Assembly: GCA_009760855.2 (NCBI GenBank)
Contig: WPIO01000092.1
Span: 994,501 to 1,058,500, forward strand
Length of the DNA: 64,000 bases
Reading direction: 5' to 3'
From: Cristatella mucedo
Lineage: Eukaryota; Bryozoa; Phylactolaemata; Cristatellidae
Of the stretch, positions 45,901 to 57,900 are shown piece after piece. The position numbers and the translations under genes were made by a program. The notes under the pieces were generated by a model. The model did not search any database. It saw nothing but the letters and a program-made list of their open reading frames with translations, and had not been told where the DNA came from. Positions within the stretch are counted from its first letter, which is position 1, and each line of letters begins with the position of its first letter.

Positions 45901-48900
45901 CATGTTGGTCCCTTTCGATCTTTGGCCCCAGCCTACCTATCAGATCTTTTCTCCCACCAGGCTAATCATCGTACCACCTGCTTTTCGAATCTAGTTGTTT
46001 ACCTATACTTCGTGCGGTTATTTTGAGATTGTGACACTGTTGTTGGATTATGGTCTGCTGCGATTTATGGCAGTGGTATAAACGTAACGGGTGGCAAAGG
46101 CCTGGGGTATTACGTCGAGGACGACGGGTGTGGTAGTCGCATATTGACCCGCTTCGGCGTCTGTGTAAATAATCGTACGTGAGCCCAATTCGGTGTTCTA
46201 CATGGTATCGCATACCTGCCGCTTGGAGGCTGTCAAACTAAAAGCTATTTCGGCCGAAGCGGCAGAGTAGCCCATGACAGGAGATGATGCTGGTGAAGTT
46301 CTAAGTCGGGGACGACTTTGTAAAATGGCTGCTCGACTCGGAGCGAAGGCTTAATGAAAGAAGTGTCGATTCAGCTTCATGGCACATGTACATATTTATG
46401 TTCCTGGCATTCGGCGCAATAACATTCGCTGTGACATTTCACGACGTTGAGGAAGAGGACTACGCCCAGCTGCGTGAAACACTTGTGAAGGTGCTTGCAA
46501 GCTCAGAAGGTGAGGAGAGGCTTTGGCGGTCGGACTTGCAGAGTGCCAGGAAAGCGGAGGCGATAGCGCAGAAGCGGCTGGAGTTCGAGGCCGAAAAAGC
46601 GCGGCTGCTGCGATGGGATTTGGTAAACGCCGGTCGGACTGAGGAGGCCGACAAGAGCAATCGGAAGCGGCAGCGGCAAATGCACACGGTGTGCCGGGCG
46701 ACGAAGGCAGAGCCAGCAGAGACGCCGGTGGAGCCCGCAGAGGCGATGGCCGAGACGGTGGCAGATCCCGCAGAGACGGCGTCCACGAGTGAGGCAGCAG
46801 TGTCCGGCACAGAGGCGGCAACGTCCGGAAGAGAGACGGCAGCGTCCGGTAGAGTAACAGCAGCGTCCGGCAGTTAGATGGTGGCGAGACGGCAGCGAGA
46901 TGGCCACATACGGCAGAGAGACGGCAGCGTCCGGCAGCGAGACGGAAGCTTCCGGCCGAGTCAAGGCAGCGTCCGGCCGGGAGACGGCTGTGTCTGCCAG
47001 AGAGGAAGCTGTGTCTGCCAGAGAGAATGCTCTATCTACCAGAGAAGAGGCTCTGTCTGCCAGAGGTGGCAGCGACTGGGAAACCACAGGTAGAGAGCGA
47101 GACAGCGCCGGTGGCCAGCTAGTCGGCGCTAATGGTCTCGAAGACGACGGCGGCATGAAGCGAAGCGTTAGCGTCGGCAGACGTTCGTGAATCACCCGCT
47201 TAGGAGGCAGGCCAGACGCTCGCCGAAAAGGCACACGCGATACTTGCCGAGCTGTCGGGGCACAGCTGAGGAGTGGCAGCAAGATATGGTGGCGTACAGT
47301 GATTTAGTCTCGGTTTCCGAACTGCTGGTGGTGGCGACGCGCGAGAAGCCAGCAGAAGACGTGAGCGAGACGCCCGTCGAGGAGGCGCGACAGGTGTGTG
47401 CCAAGAGACCCAAGGTAATGGCGCAGGAGTGGCCGACGGAGCTGATAAAGGCATTCGTACAGGAGCCGAGGCTCGAGCCATCTGCCTCACTGGCAACGTG
47501 CAATGCGACAGCAATTGAAGTCCAGAATGCATTGGCCGGCGTGAGGGCGAATGCGTGGAAGCCCCGTGTGGTGGCAGAGACTGGTCCCGTATTTGAGACT
47601 GGTGGTGTGGCTGGAAGCTGTATGGCTCGTGCCATGCATAGTCGACAAGTTAGCAAACGCCGCGCTTTCACTTGCCACCTCCGAGCGCCGTTACCTTGCC
47701 CCGTGCCAGATGAAAATGCAGGTTAGGGCTGCATGTATTATTATGTTGCTGCTGTAATGCCACGTTCTGTTGTTGCCCCATTTGATCTCGAGATCAAGCG
47801 GGAATGTGGTTATTTTGAGATTATGACACTGCTATTGGATTTGGGCTGTTGCGATTTATGGCAGTGGTATATAAGTAACGGGCGACAAATAGCCGGGAAG
47901 TGAGATCGAGGACGCCGGGCGGGCATTCGCGTACTGGCCCGCCGCGGCGTCCGTATGAATAACGTCTTCGAACCCGCTTCGGTGTTCTGCGTGGTATCGT
48001 GTACCTGTCGCTTGGCGAATTTCAGACTACACCTCGTACGAACCTCAAATCCTTTGGAGACCGTGCCTTTAGTTCGTATGCTTCCAAAGCCTTGAACTCA
48101 CTCCAGATCTGCGTCATGACAGCCCCTGAATTGTTCACGTTTTAAAAGAACAAAAACGCACCTATTTATGACAGCATTTAATCGGTCCCTGTGATTAGTC
48201 CTTTATGGGCTTATCCCTGCTGACACTGTGCATGCTGCCACTAACCACACTTGCATGCTGATTCTGTGCATGTCACCCCTAACTATTTCATTCTTGTTGT
48301 TTATCAAGCATAACACCACTAACCGTTCGATCCTTTGCAGCAAATGCAAAGTGCTTGCAAGAGATTGAGTTTTGTGCGGGTGCTTTATTAAATGTATTAT
48401 CATTATTATAAAACCAGCCCTGCAATCGGTCGAATTCTCTCAACACTCGTGCTTTATGTAGGGATAGCATAAGCACATAAGCGACAGCAAACCTTCTGAA
48501 ATTGAATGACTATAAAACACACTTACTAGTCACGGCGAAACTAAGTGGGATTAATTAATTGGAAATTCTGAAGCTTAAAATTGGTTCTGCCATCATATCA
48601 TCCGTTGAATCATTACGAACTATATCGGTCCTGTTCTAAAGTGACTCTTGCCAAGTTTCACAGTGACTCGTGCCAAGTTCTACGTTGGTTGCACCATTCA
48701 TTTGTTACAGCTCGTCTTAGTACAAATACCAGGGGAAATAATCCAGAATGTAATCTTCAATTTATTTGTAGCGTTGGACTTTGGTGGAAAGCATAACTTT
48801 GGAGAAAAGTGCTGCGGTGCCTGGGGCATTGATTATGTGCAAGTAGCATGGGTCAGGCTTTATCGGACTCAATTTTCATACCAGCGACTTAGGTGTTGCT

Positions 48901-51900
48901 GTCAGCGATGCTGTCTTCTTATGCAGTCGCTATTGGGGCTCTTAGTAACGAGTCAAAATTTGGTGCTGATGTTTGTCGCTGTTTTCTTTCTTAGCTGGCC
49001 CAACCAATTCGGCTGCTCCTGCACTATGTCGGCCAAGAGTTCGAAGACAAACTGTATGGGCAAGGAGATGGTATGGCTGCTACTAATGCTTAAACCGGTA
49101 GACTTTTCTGCTGTGCGTTGTCTCGCTGTATTCTAGGCGCTGAAAAGTCGGTCACCATCAGGGTGAACATTGCTAAAATTCGGGCTTGTTTACACAGGAT
49201 GCCACATCTAAGTTGGTCCATGCATTTGTAACATCCCGTCTTGACTTCTGTAACTCACTGCTTGCTGGTCTACCGGCTGTGCAATCAGGTGCTTACAGCT
49301 GGTGCAAAACTCTGCAGCTATGCTAGTCTGTCGTGAGCGTTGCAGTTGCCACATCACACAACTTCTCGCCGACCTGTACTGGCTCCCAGTCAAGCAACGC
49401 ATCGAATTCAAGGTTTTGGCACTCACTTTTAGGTCCCTTTATTCTTTGGCTGCAGCCTACCTATCAGATCTACTCCCCACCAGGCCAAATATCGTACTAC
49501 CAGCTTTTCGGAATTGAATTGTTTACCTATACCTCGTACAAACCTCAAATCCTTTGGATACCATGAATTTAGTTCGTATGCTCTCAAAGCCTTGAACTCA
49601 CTCTTGACTTGCGTCACGACGACCCCTGACTCGACGACATTTAAAAAGAACTTAAAGACTCATCTATTTATGACCGCATTTAGTGGGTTCCTGTGATTCG
49701 TTCTTTATGTGCTATGCGTGCTGACATTGTGCATGCTGCCACTAACCGCACTGCATGCTGAGCCTGTACATGTCACCCCTAATCATGTTAATCGTGTTGT
49801 TTATCAAGCACGATACTACTCACCATTCGATCGTGTTTCCTTTGCAGCAAATGCAAAGCACCTAGAAAGAGATTGGGTTCTCTGAGTGTGCTTTATCAAG
49901 TGCAGTATTGTCATTATTGTTAAAGGCATTTAAAGAGGAGGCAGATTGCAATGTCCTAGCTTATCCACGTTCACCTGGATATCAGTTGGACAGGCATATT
50001 ATTTTCAAGTGTGATTGAAATTGTTTGATTAATTTAGCGGAAGAGTTTTTAACTCGTAAAAAATTCCCTGCCTGTAGTCGACTATTTAGTTAATGATTAA
50101 TAGACAAATTATTTTGGCTTAACAATCATCATCAAAATCATACCAAAAATATTGGCTTAACCATCAGCATTAGCCGTATTACCTGCTAGTCATATCTGTC
50201 AATACCAGAAGCCCAATTGTCCTATAAATGCAGTTGTTTTGATTGAGAAAAGCATGTCTCAGATTTTTCACGATAAGTAAAGTGAAGAACCATGAAGTAA
50301 TTTGCAGGCTGTCAGTATAAAATCAAGCACAGGCAACCGAATGGCTTGCCGGACCCTGCTGCTACTGCTAGCATACTCGGGCTTTCGACAGAGTGAAATC
50401 GATGGTGGACGCCGTTGGCAGAATGCAAGTAGAGCACGAGAAATGTATCTTCAAAACCACATAAAAAGCAGTCATCAGACAAACAGCAGTGTTCGCTGTA
50501 TTACTCCTAAACGACTTTGTCAAACCGTCTCTCTAGCATGAGATCACCGTGATTTGAAATGTGTCCTGTGACAAACCGGCCGTGTAAACCTAGTCGAACC
50601 AATAGCAAGCGCCTTCTTCGAGCAACTCAACTGGAGTCTCTTATGACTAAAGCTGCAGCTGGAACTACTGCTTTTACTCTACCCTCCTTCCACTATGCCT
50701 CTCCATTTTAGGCCGTTAATTTGCAACGGAGGCACTAGGTAGCCCTTATAAAATTTGTGCTTTCCCAAGACCGGTCTCTTGACCTGCTCCTTGTGCTTCG
50801 TGTCCATTCTTTTGGGAACGACCGCTACTGTCATATAGAGTGTTGTATAAAAGTGGCAGCTGTTCTTGTGGAGTCTGTGACAGTCCTTCTTGACGACCTG
50901 TTGTCCGACTGGGTAGTGCGACCGAGCAACAAGCCTGCTGGCTCCAACACCAAAACTTGTATTCCAAACCAAGCCGGCCGAGCCCAGTCTGCACACACTA
51001 GACGGTGGACGGCTGCTGGCGTCGAGGGATCTAGCCCTCCCTCCTGCTGTACTCCTTCGGCAGCCTTTATATTCCGTGCACCACACTGTCAGGCCATTGT
51101 TCGTTCCGAACCCGCCCGACATTTGGCAGTAGTTTGTGGTAGATGGATGTCCCCCCCAGATACCACCAATGCATGAATTTGGACAGGACTGTCGAGTGAT
51201 CTGCCGAGTCATCGTCTACCCTCTCCCCACTCGTGAGCTTATGGCTGCTTACACAGTCTGAGCCCTCGTAGGGTCTTTGCCCAGTGCTCGCAGGTTGCAA
51301 AGTCATGTTTCCCTCGCACAGCCTCACGGAGACACGGTCGTGGACGTGAGTGTTCAAAGAGACTCAACATTTACTTCTCTCGACGCGTACATATACGAGC
51401 TGGCTCACTCACCACAGAATGGAGAGTGCAGGCAGCTGCGGCAGGAAACATCCTCACATCAAGGGCCGGACGCTGCACCTAGTCAATTGCCCAGCCATCT
51501 GCTGCAGGCGTGCCACACGCTACTGGCCGTGTGCCGCTGAGCTAATTGCTATAGCAAAAGCTGCAGACGCACACGCAGACATTCCTCTCCGCGTAGAAAA
51601 TAGAGATCATAGTCCGCCAGCAAATATGGCTGGGAGAGGGGTGGCCCTCACTACTGACAATTCGTGTCGCCATCGGCTTTCTGTGCACTTCTCAGCTTCC
51701 CGCTCTGACTGTGGCCCCGAAGCATAAGTTGTTGCCCTGTCCTGCAGTACGTCATTCGGCTCTATGAGGTGGTCAATTTTGACATTGATTGATTGAAGGA
51801 TTTCGAAGGGCTTCGCCGGGGTGGAGGCTACGTGACAGTCACTCACAGGAAGCATGCGTCAGCTCTGCCCCTCGTGAGGAGCTGGTCATAGATGCTGCCC

Positions 51901-54900
51901 ACATTTAGGCAAAGCTGGGACACCGCTCCCACTGTCAGGCGGCTTCCGCAGGATACTTCCGTTCGAGCCCCCAATGGCCGGTCTCGTGTGCTCGTCGCCG
52001 GCTGATAAGGCCCTCCGAAAACCTCTCCGGCTCATAAATATGGCCTCTTCGTTCTCTGGGTTCCACTCCACCGAGTCAATCTGGTGGTTTGGTTGTGCTC
52101 CTCTGTGCTCTGCACCGAGACGCTCGTGCGGGTGCTCTCCACCGCAAAGATGTTCTCGCTACTGTGCTTTGCCGCTGAGACGTCGTTCTCACGGGTGCTC
52201 TTCGCCACCTCGACGCTCTCACCGGTCGCCTGCGCCTCGTCGCAGGATAGTATCGCATTGCAGCTGGCCGCTCTCTCGCGGTGCTCCACTGTGCTCTGTG
52301 CCGATGAGCTGCCCGAGTGCTCTCTATCACCGAGACGCTCTCGTCGCTTCTCTCCGAGGCCGAGACGTTGCTCTCTCGGGCGCTCTTTGTCGCCTGGATG
52401 CTCTACAACGCTCTTGATGCTGCTCTTTACTGCCGAGACGTCGCTCTCGCGGGCCGCCTGCGCCCTGTCACAGGCTACTATCGATTCGCCGCTGGAAGCC
52501 GTCACATGCTGCCCATAATTCATCCTCGGCTGCTCCTGCTAAGCACTTACGTTGCTCTGGCACTCTTCGGCTGTTTCGGCTACTAGGACGGAAGCGGTCC
52601 CATACCCGCTTCCGCCACCGGTATTGCAGTCGGATACCAGCGGCAGCTGAATAAGTTACACTCGTCTGTCTGGTTCTGGTGAGCAGTTGGCAGTGGGATC
52701 GAACGGTGATGAAGCTGGCTCGTCGCCCAGCTTTGTCCATGTCTCGGCTCCAGCAAGCTGTTCCAGCTCCAGTCGAAACCTCTCGGCCTCAAGCTCGGAT
52801 TCCTCATCCGTTAACAACGAGAAGATCAGAATTAACTATTAATTATTGCGAAGCTTGCGGTAGTCTTGCTTTACTTCGGCCGTCTGGTCACCCCAAACGT
52901 GTATCGTGTGATCTCCCAGATACACTAGCGCAAAATGCTTTAACGACATCGCAATCTTTAACCTTGCTACAGCCTTTTCTAGCGTCAGAAGGCAAGGCGT
53001 AAATTGTCCTCTGGCGTTAAACATCTCGTACCTTATAATAGGCGTCCCGTCTAGGTCATAGAGAGCCTGATACTCTTTTAACACGAGTAAATCATTCTCT
53101 ACTACCAATTGTTGTATAATAGTAGCTCCTTGGCGGCGGTTCTTGAGGAATCTCACGCAGACATGAGCGCGGACGTGAACGATGAACGAGACTCAATCTT
53201 TATTACTCTCAAGGCATACATATACGAGCCGGCTGACTCACCGCAGATGGGAAGTGCAGCTGCGGCAGGAAAATCCTACGTCAAAGGCCGGGCGCTGGGC
53301 CGAGTCAATTGCCCACCCACCTACTGCAGGTGGGGTGTACATTAGTTGCCTATTCTGCTGCGCTAGTTACAATAGCAGAAGCAGCAGGCGCACACAACAT
53401 CAGCTGAGCAGCAATTTGTGCTGGTTTTATCCGAGTTCCGTGACATAGCAGCTACGTTATCCAGAGGTAGAGTGCTTAACAAGCAGTTGATACCGAGCAT
53501 GCATCCATTACGACCATTTTGGTGCTTGGTTCGTCCCCTTGCTGCTGACTTTGTGGAATTTGACATCAAAGTGAACTCTTGCCTGGGTTGTAGTCTCTTG
53601 CCAGCTTGATCTTTCTTGCATTGGTGGCTGCTGTCGGCAGCGTTTTTGTAGCTTCCTTTTATTTCTTGCTTAAGTATGTACTGTCCGTTGGCGAGCCCCT
53701 TATGCACCTGCTGTGGGCCGTGTGACCGTGGCATCTCGTGACATGCGAGACATCCACTGCAGGGCCGGAGTTCAGCCCTGAAGCATGGCTGAAAGAGAAG
53801 CACAGCCTTGGCCTTCCATTGCCCAACGTAAGTACTCACGTGCTGTAAATAGGATAGGGTGAATAACTGTGATCCACTTGCTGGCGCTGATCGTTCTCTG
53901 TAAATGCTCTGCGAAGTTCTTCAGCTAAATCGCTGGCCAGCTCTACTCATAGGCAGCATACTATTACCATGAGCAGCATGCTACCATGCGAAATTCATTA
54001 TCACGAGCAGCGGATTCCCAAGAAAAGGGACAAAAAAAGACTTCTGCGCCCCAGTTAGGCAGTCGACGTTCATTTTGTAGGGCTTATCTTAAGATCTCGG
54101 TTTCAACAGCTTTTCCAAAGATGTGGCTGTGAACTGTGCCTATTAAACCCAGGTGCTTAGTTTTCCCGGGTCTGAGATTCCAATGCTACCCACGTAGTTG
54201 ATAGTCTCTAAACCAGCCTTTCGAGTTTGGTGTGTTTGCTCAGTTTACCCGAAACGTTAGTGTCATGACTGTTGCTTAGCTTTTACAGGGTGACAGCTAT
54301 GCTAAAGATGTCAAGTCCAAGAAGCTCTTGGCACACCATCCAACCAAGGTGGCTTAGAGCCGGCGGCCACTGTCCCATGTATTTGGAGCCTCGTAGTGGA
54401 GCCTTAATCTTGCATAGCTGCTTATGCATGGCCATGCCTCCCCCCGTGCTTTTCCGGAGGACTGGTCCGTATTGGGCAGCCGAGTGGCTGTGTTGCTATG
54501 ACCGTGAACTATGCCTGAGGACCCACGGGCTTAGCTTGCTCGGGTTTACGAGATTCCAATACCACCCTGATTGGTTACATTGGTTTTCACTGTTTACGGT
54601 TCCCAGCTACCCTCATAACACCTCCCTTCCCCATGCAATAACCAATCGCCTGCTTTTTGAGTTTGGTCCTAACCCGAAACGCTAGTGCCACTACCACCTT
54701 AAGACGGCGACCAGGTGCTAAAAATTAACGTCCGCGCTGCACAGGAGCGAGGAGTGCATTGCTGCCTTTGACCAAGAAGCTGTCTGGTGGGGCACCGAGC
54801 GACTCGAACAAAAGAGAAACATTCTAGCCGGTTGTATGGACTCTTTTTGGAAAACTCAAATGGTGCTCTGATCAGATCCGTGACTCACGAGTGCAACCAC

Positions 54901-57900
54901 CATCGATGCTTGCCTTTGTTCCATTCCTTATGCTAAGTCACTCCTGTCGCATGTCGCACCTGTGGACCTTCCCTAGTTTCTGCTTATGCATTTCGTAAAT
55001 TCATCTGTATGTGTGCCATTTTTATTGAGATCTATCGTTCGATGGTGCAATGTGTGAAGGCACTTCGTAACTTTGCGCTTCGCATTTCCTAACTTCGCAT
55101 TTCATAAATACAGCTACCCTACTACATCGTCGAAAACTTGAGACTGACCGAAAGCAATGCCATCCTGTACCACCTGGGCCGCAAGCACGATCTCGGTAGG
55201 TTGACATCGCCGGTTGAAAGCTCAACCTTCACTTGGCGTCCACCCGTGCTCGAGATGAGCTCCTCTCCAGCTACGCAAGGACAACTACGCTCCAGCAGCT
55301 GCCGACTATCGCAAATTCTTTCCAGCGGTCCTGAGCTGCTACTTCCATGCTACTCACTACCTCAACTGCTCTCCTGACTCTGCTATGCTTCCCACTTTCT
55401 CTTTGTTGTGCGAAATGAAGTCTGTTGGCTACCGAATGCGTACCGAAAGTTGTTAAGGCTGTGAGCGCGATGTAGAAAACTTTCCTGCGTAACACCCACA
55501 TAGTCTTCGTGGAGTTACAGACGGAGATAGATTACATTTCATTACAAAAACGCTTCCTGCATCCGGTTGGTTTTCGTTCAGTTGGTAGCTCCGAACACGA
55601 GAAGACTGTCAACGACATGCTTATGAGCCTGCAGGCAGATCTGCGACGGGACCTCGTCAGCATTGCTTACAACCCCAACTTTGTAAGTTTCCAAGTTCAA
55701 AGGCTGTTTCGAGTCCCAAGACTGCTGCTGGCTCGGGATGGCATGAACAGCAGGGCAGCGATCGTTGGCTGCCTCCCCCGACTGCTTGCGAGACACCCCA
55801 CATGCTCCATTTTTATTTTTGAGAGAGCTCTGTTGCATGGCAGCTGCTATTGAACCGTGCTTGCTCTGCACACAGGAGAACCTCAAAGTGAACTTCCTGA
55901 ATAATGCGCCTGCCAAATTCAAGTTGCTGTCCGGCTTCCTCGGCGAAAAGAAGTGGTTTGCCGGCGACCAGGTGATTCTCACGTCGTTCGCGGCTCGCGT
56001 GCGTGCACTGTACGCGCGAGTGACCAAAGCTCCGAATGTTCTGGTCGAGCGTGATTAGTCATCCGATTGGCCGATTCGTCGACGCCGGCTCTCGAAAGCT
56101 GGCACGTGGCCCGTGCTCCCGCCTCAGCTGAGCTGTAGCTCCGTGCAGCAGCTGGCATTCTGAGCTTCCATTCGTCCATTCGTTCTGTAGCTGACCACAA
56201 GCGACTTCTGTCTGTACGAGCTGCTGGACATTCACAGAATTCTGGAACCGTCGCTGATTGCTGACAACCCGAACCTGGTGGCGTATTTCGAGCGCTTCCA
56301 GGTATGCTGGAAATTTTGGCATGCTGCCGAGCTGCTCTGTCCCTGTGCCAGTGTGCTCAGAGTAGGTGACAGTGCTGAAGCGATTATCGTCACATGCAAG
56401 TATTAGAGCATGAGGAGCAAAGCTGACTTGACATTGTGTGGGATACGTGAGTCACAAGGAATGGGTGGAGAGGACTTGCCAGAATCGACAGCTACTGAGA
56501 CAATAGCACTGCCGAAGAGCTGTAAAACAAGCTCTGGTGATGATAGCGAAGGCAGTTGTCGTCTTTAAATGTAGTCTTTATAAGGAATAGTTTAGTGGCT
56601 AATTTGTTTTTAAGAAGACTTAAGTTTACGGAAGACTAAGTTTAAACTAGGTAATAAAGGTATTTAGTTTCAGTTAGCGTTGTTTGTCAGCATTGATGAG
56701 CTGGTTTCGTCCAGCAGTTAAGGTGCTCGACCCGACCAAGGGTCTTGCTGAGGTCTTGGGCTCGAGCCCCGAGGCATATGTGAAGCGCCTGAATAGAGAT
56801 TAACTTCTCTTGGGTCGCTATTCAGAATTATTCTTTCAGCCGAGCTGGTTGGACCCAGTGGTTAAGGTGCTCGCCCTGATCAAGGTCTGGCCGAAGTTGC
56901 GGGTTCGAGCCCCGAGGCAGATGTGAAGCGCCTGAATAAAGATTAAGTTCTTTTAGGGCGCTGTACAAATTAATTGCATTATACATCATTATATATTACG
57001 GATATGTATCTTCACTTGTGTCGTCTGCCGTTCGATCGGAGGTTGGAGTTCTCACAGATCAGTTAGCTGAAGTCACATGTGGCTCGCTTTTTACCATGAT
57101 ATAAGCGATAGCTGCAACAATTAATAATATTAATAGTAGCTTCTCTATATTTCGACCCAAGATATTTCATCTATATCCGGTTGTTTCCAGTTCCATTCCT
57201 GCGCTTAAAGACCGTTGGCGAAAGAAGCTTCGGCTCTGCTAGTCCTATACTGTGGAACTCGCTTCCACAATTCTTAGCTACTATTCGATAGCTACTCTCC
57301 TGCTGCCGACTATGGCTCATCTTTTTCAACGATCCTGAGCTGCTACTTCCACGCTACTCACTACCTCAACTGTTCTCCCGACTCTGCTATGCTTCCCACT
57401 TACTCTTTGTTGCGTGAGACGAAGTCTGTTGGTCACCGAATACCGCTTCGGCTGTGAGTGACTATGCACAACTCTCCTGCGTAACACCCACATAGTCTGT
57501 GTGGCTTCGTGGGGTTGCAGACGGAGGTATATACAATTTGCAGCTGGCTGCTTAGGACCTAAGACGTTCGCGAGAGAAGCAGCTTATCGTGCAAGTTGTC
57601 TTGGACTCATGGCTGAGCAGAGATCTTACTGCTGCTTAGATCTGCAGAACTAGGACAACCTATTTTCGTGGGCCAGTCTTTCTAGCTTCTTCGACGCAGA
57701 AATAGAATATTTGCTGGATTTTTACACCGCGGCTGATCTGATTTCTGGATGCGGTGCCCTAACAAGTCTGCTACTGTCGCCTTGCCTTGTATTGATAATA
57801 CCGGCTTATTTATTACGTAATACATTACGCCGAGCTATTAATCTGTAGACTTGCCTCACTGTGCGATGCTATTTTGGTTTTGTCGTGATTCTGCATAAAT

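Larger units (their letters stand above)
46013..48031 (+). mobile_element. Non-autonomous LTR retrotransposon 'LTR-b' nested in a LINE
   Basis: LTRs at 46013-46242 and 47805-48031. The interior is 1.56 kb without pol. Removing it restores the LINE A reading, and the flanks CTTCG (46008-46012) and CCTCG (48032-48036) form a 5-bp target duplication with one mismatch. AAGCGGGAA before the 3' LTR is a polypurine tract. The interior encodes a helical protein followed by Ser/Ala/Glu-rich heptad repeats. Confidence 0.88.
44262..48415 (+). mobile_element. LINE family A copy carrying two nested insertions
   Basis: LINE segments: 44262-45236, 45415-46012 and 48032-48415. They are contiguous in the family A alignment: DLADRFSSVFVNKIDNIRES, then VSLLQLSSKALE, LDNHISSTIKSAHFQ and the tail. 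The first gap is a reverse LINE A 3' end; the second is the LTR-b element. There are many frame breaks. Confidence 0.85.
50841..53399 (-). mobile_element. Non-autonomous LTR retrotransposon 'LTR-c' in gene C intron 2
   Basis: Minus-strand element: 5' LTR 53110-53399, 3' LTR 50841-51581 (the latter split by repeat Y). LTR ends are TGTTGTGTG...TACAACA. Right after the 5' LTR, at 53090-53107, is TGGTAGTAGAGAATGATT. From memory of initiator tRNA-Met, this matches 15 of 18 bases of its primer-binding site. GCGGAGAGGAA just before the 3' LTR is a polypurine tract. Gene B intron 2 has the uninterrupted site near 26910-26930. Target duplication is decayed. There is no pol. Confidence 0.87.

Noticed and set aside
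46386..46877. Host gene with signal peptide
   Set aside because: The frame lies wholly inside LTR-b, so I assign it to the element.
51293..51581. 3' LTR of LTR-c beginning at 51293
   Set aside because: Bases up to 51305 match repeat Y; the true LTR start TGTTGTATAA is at 50841, with Y inserted between.
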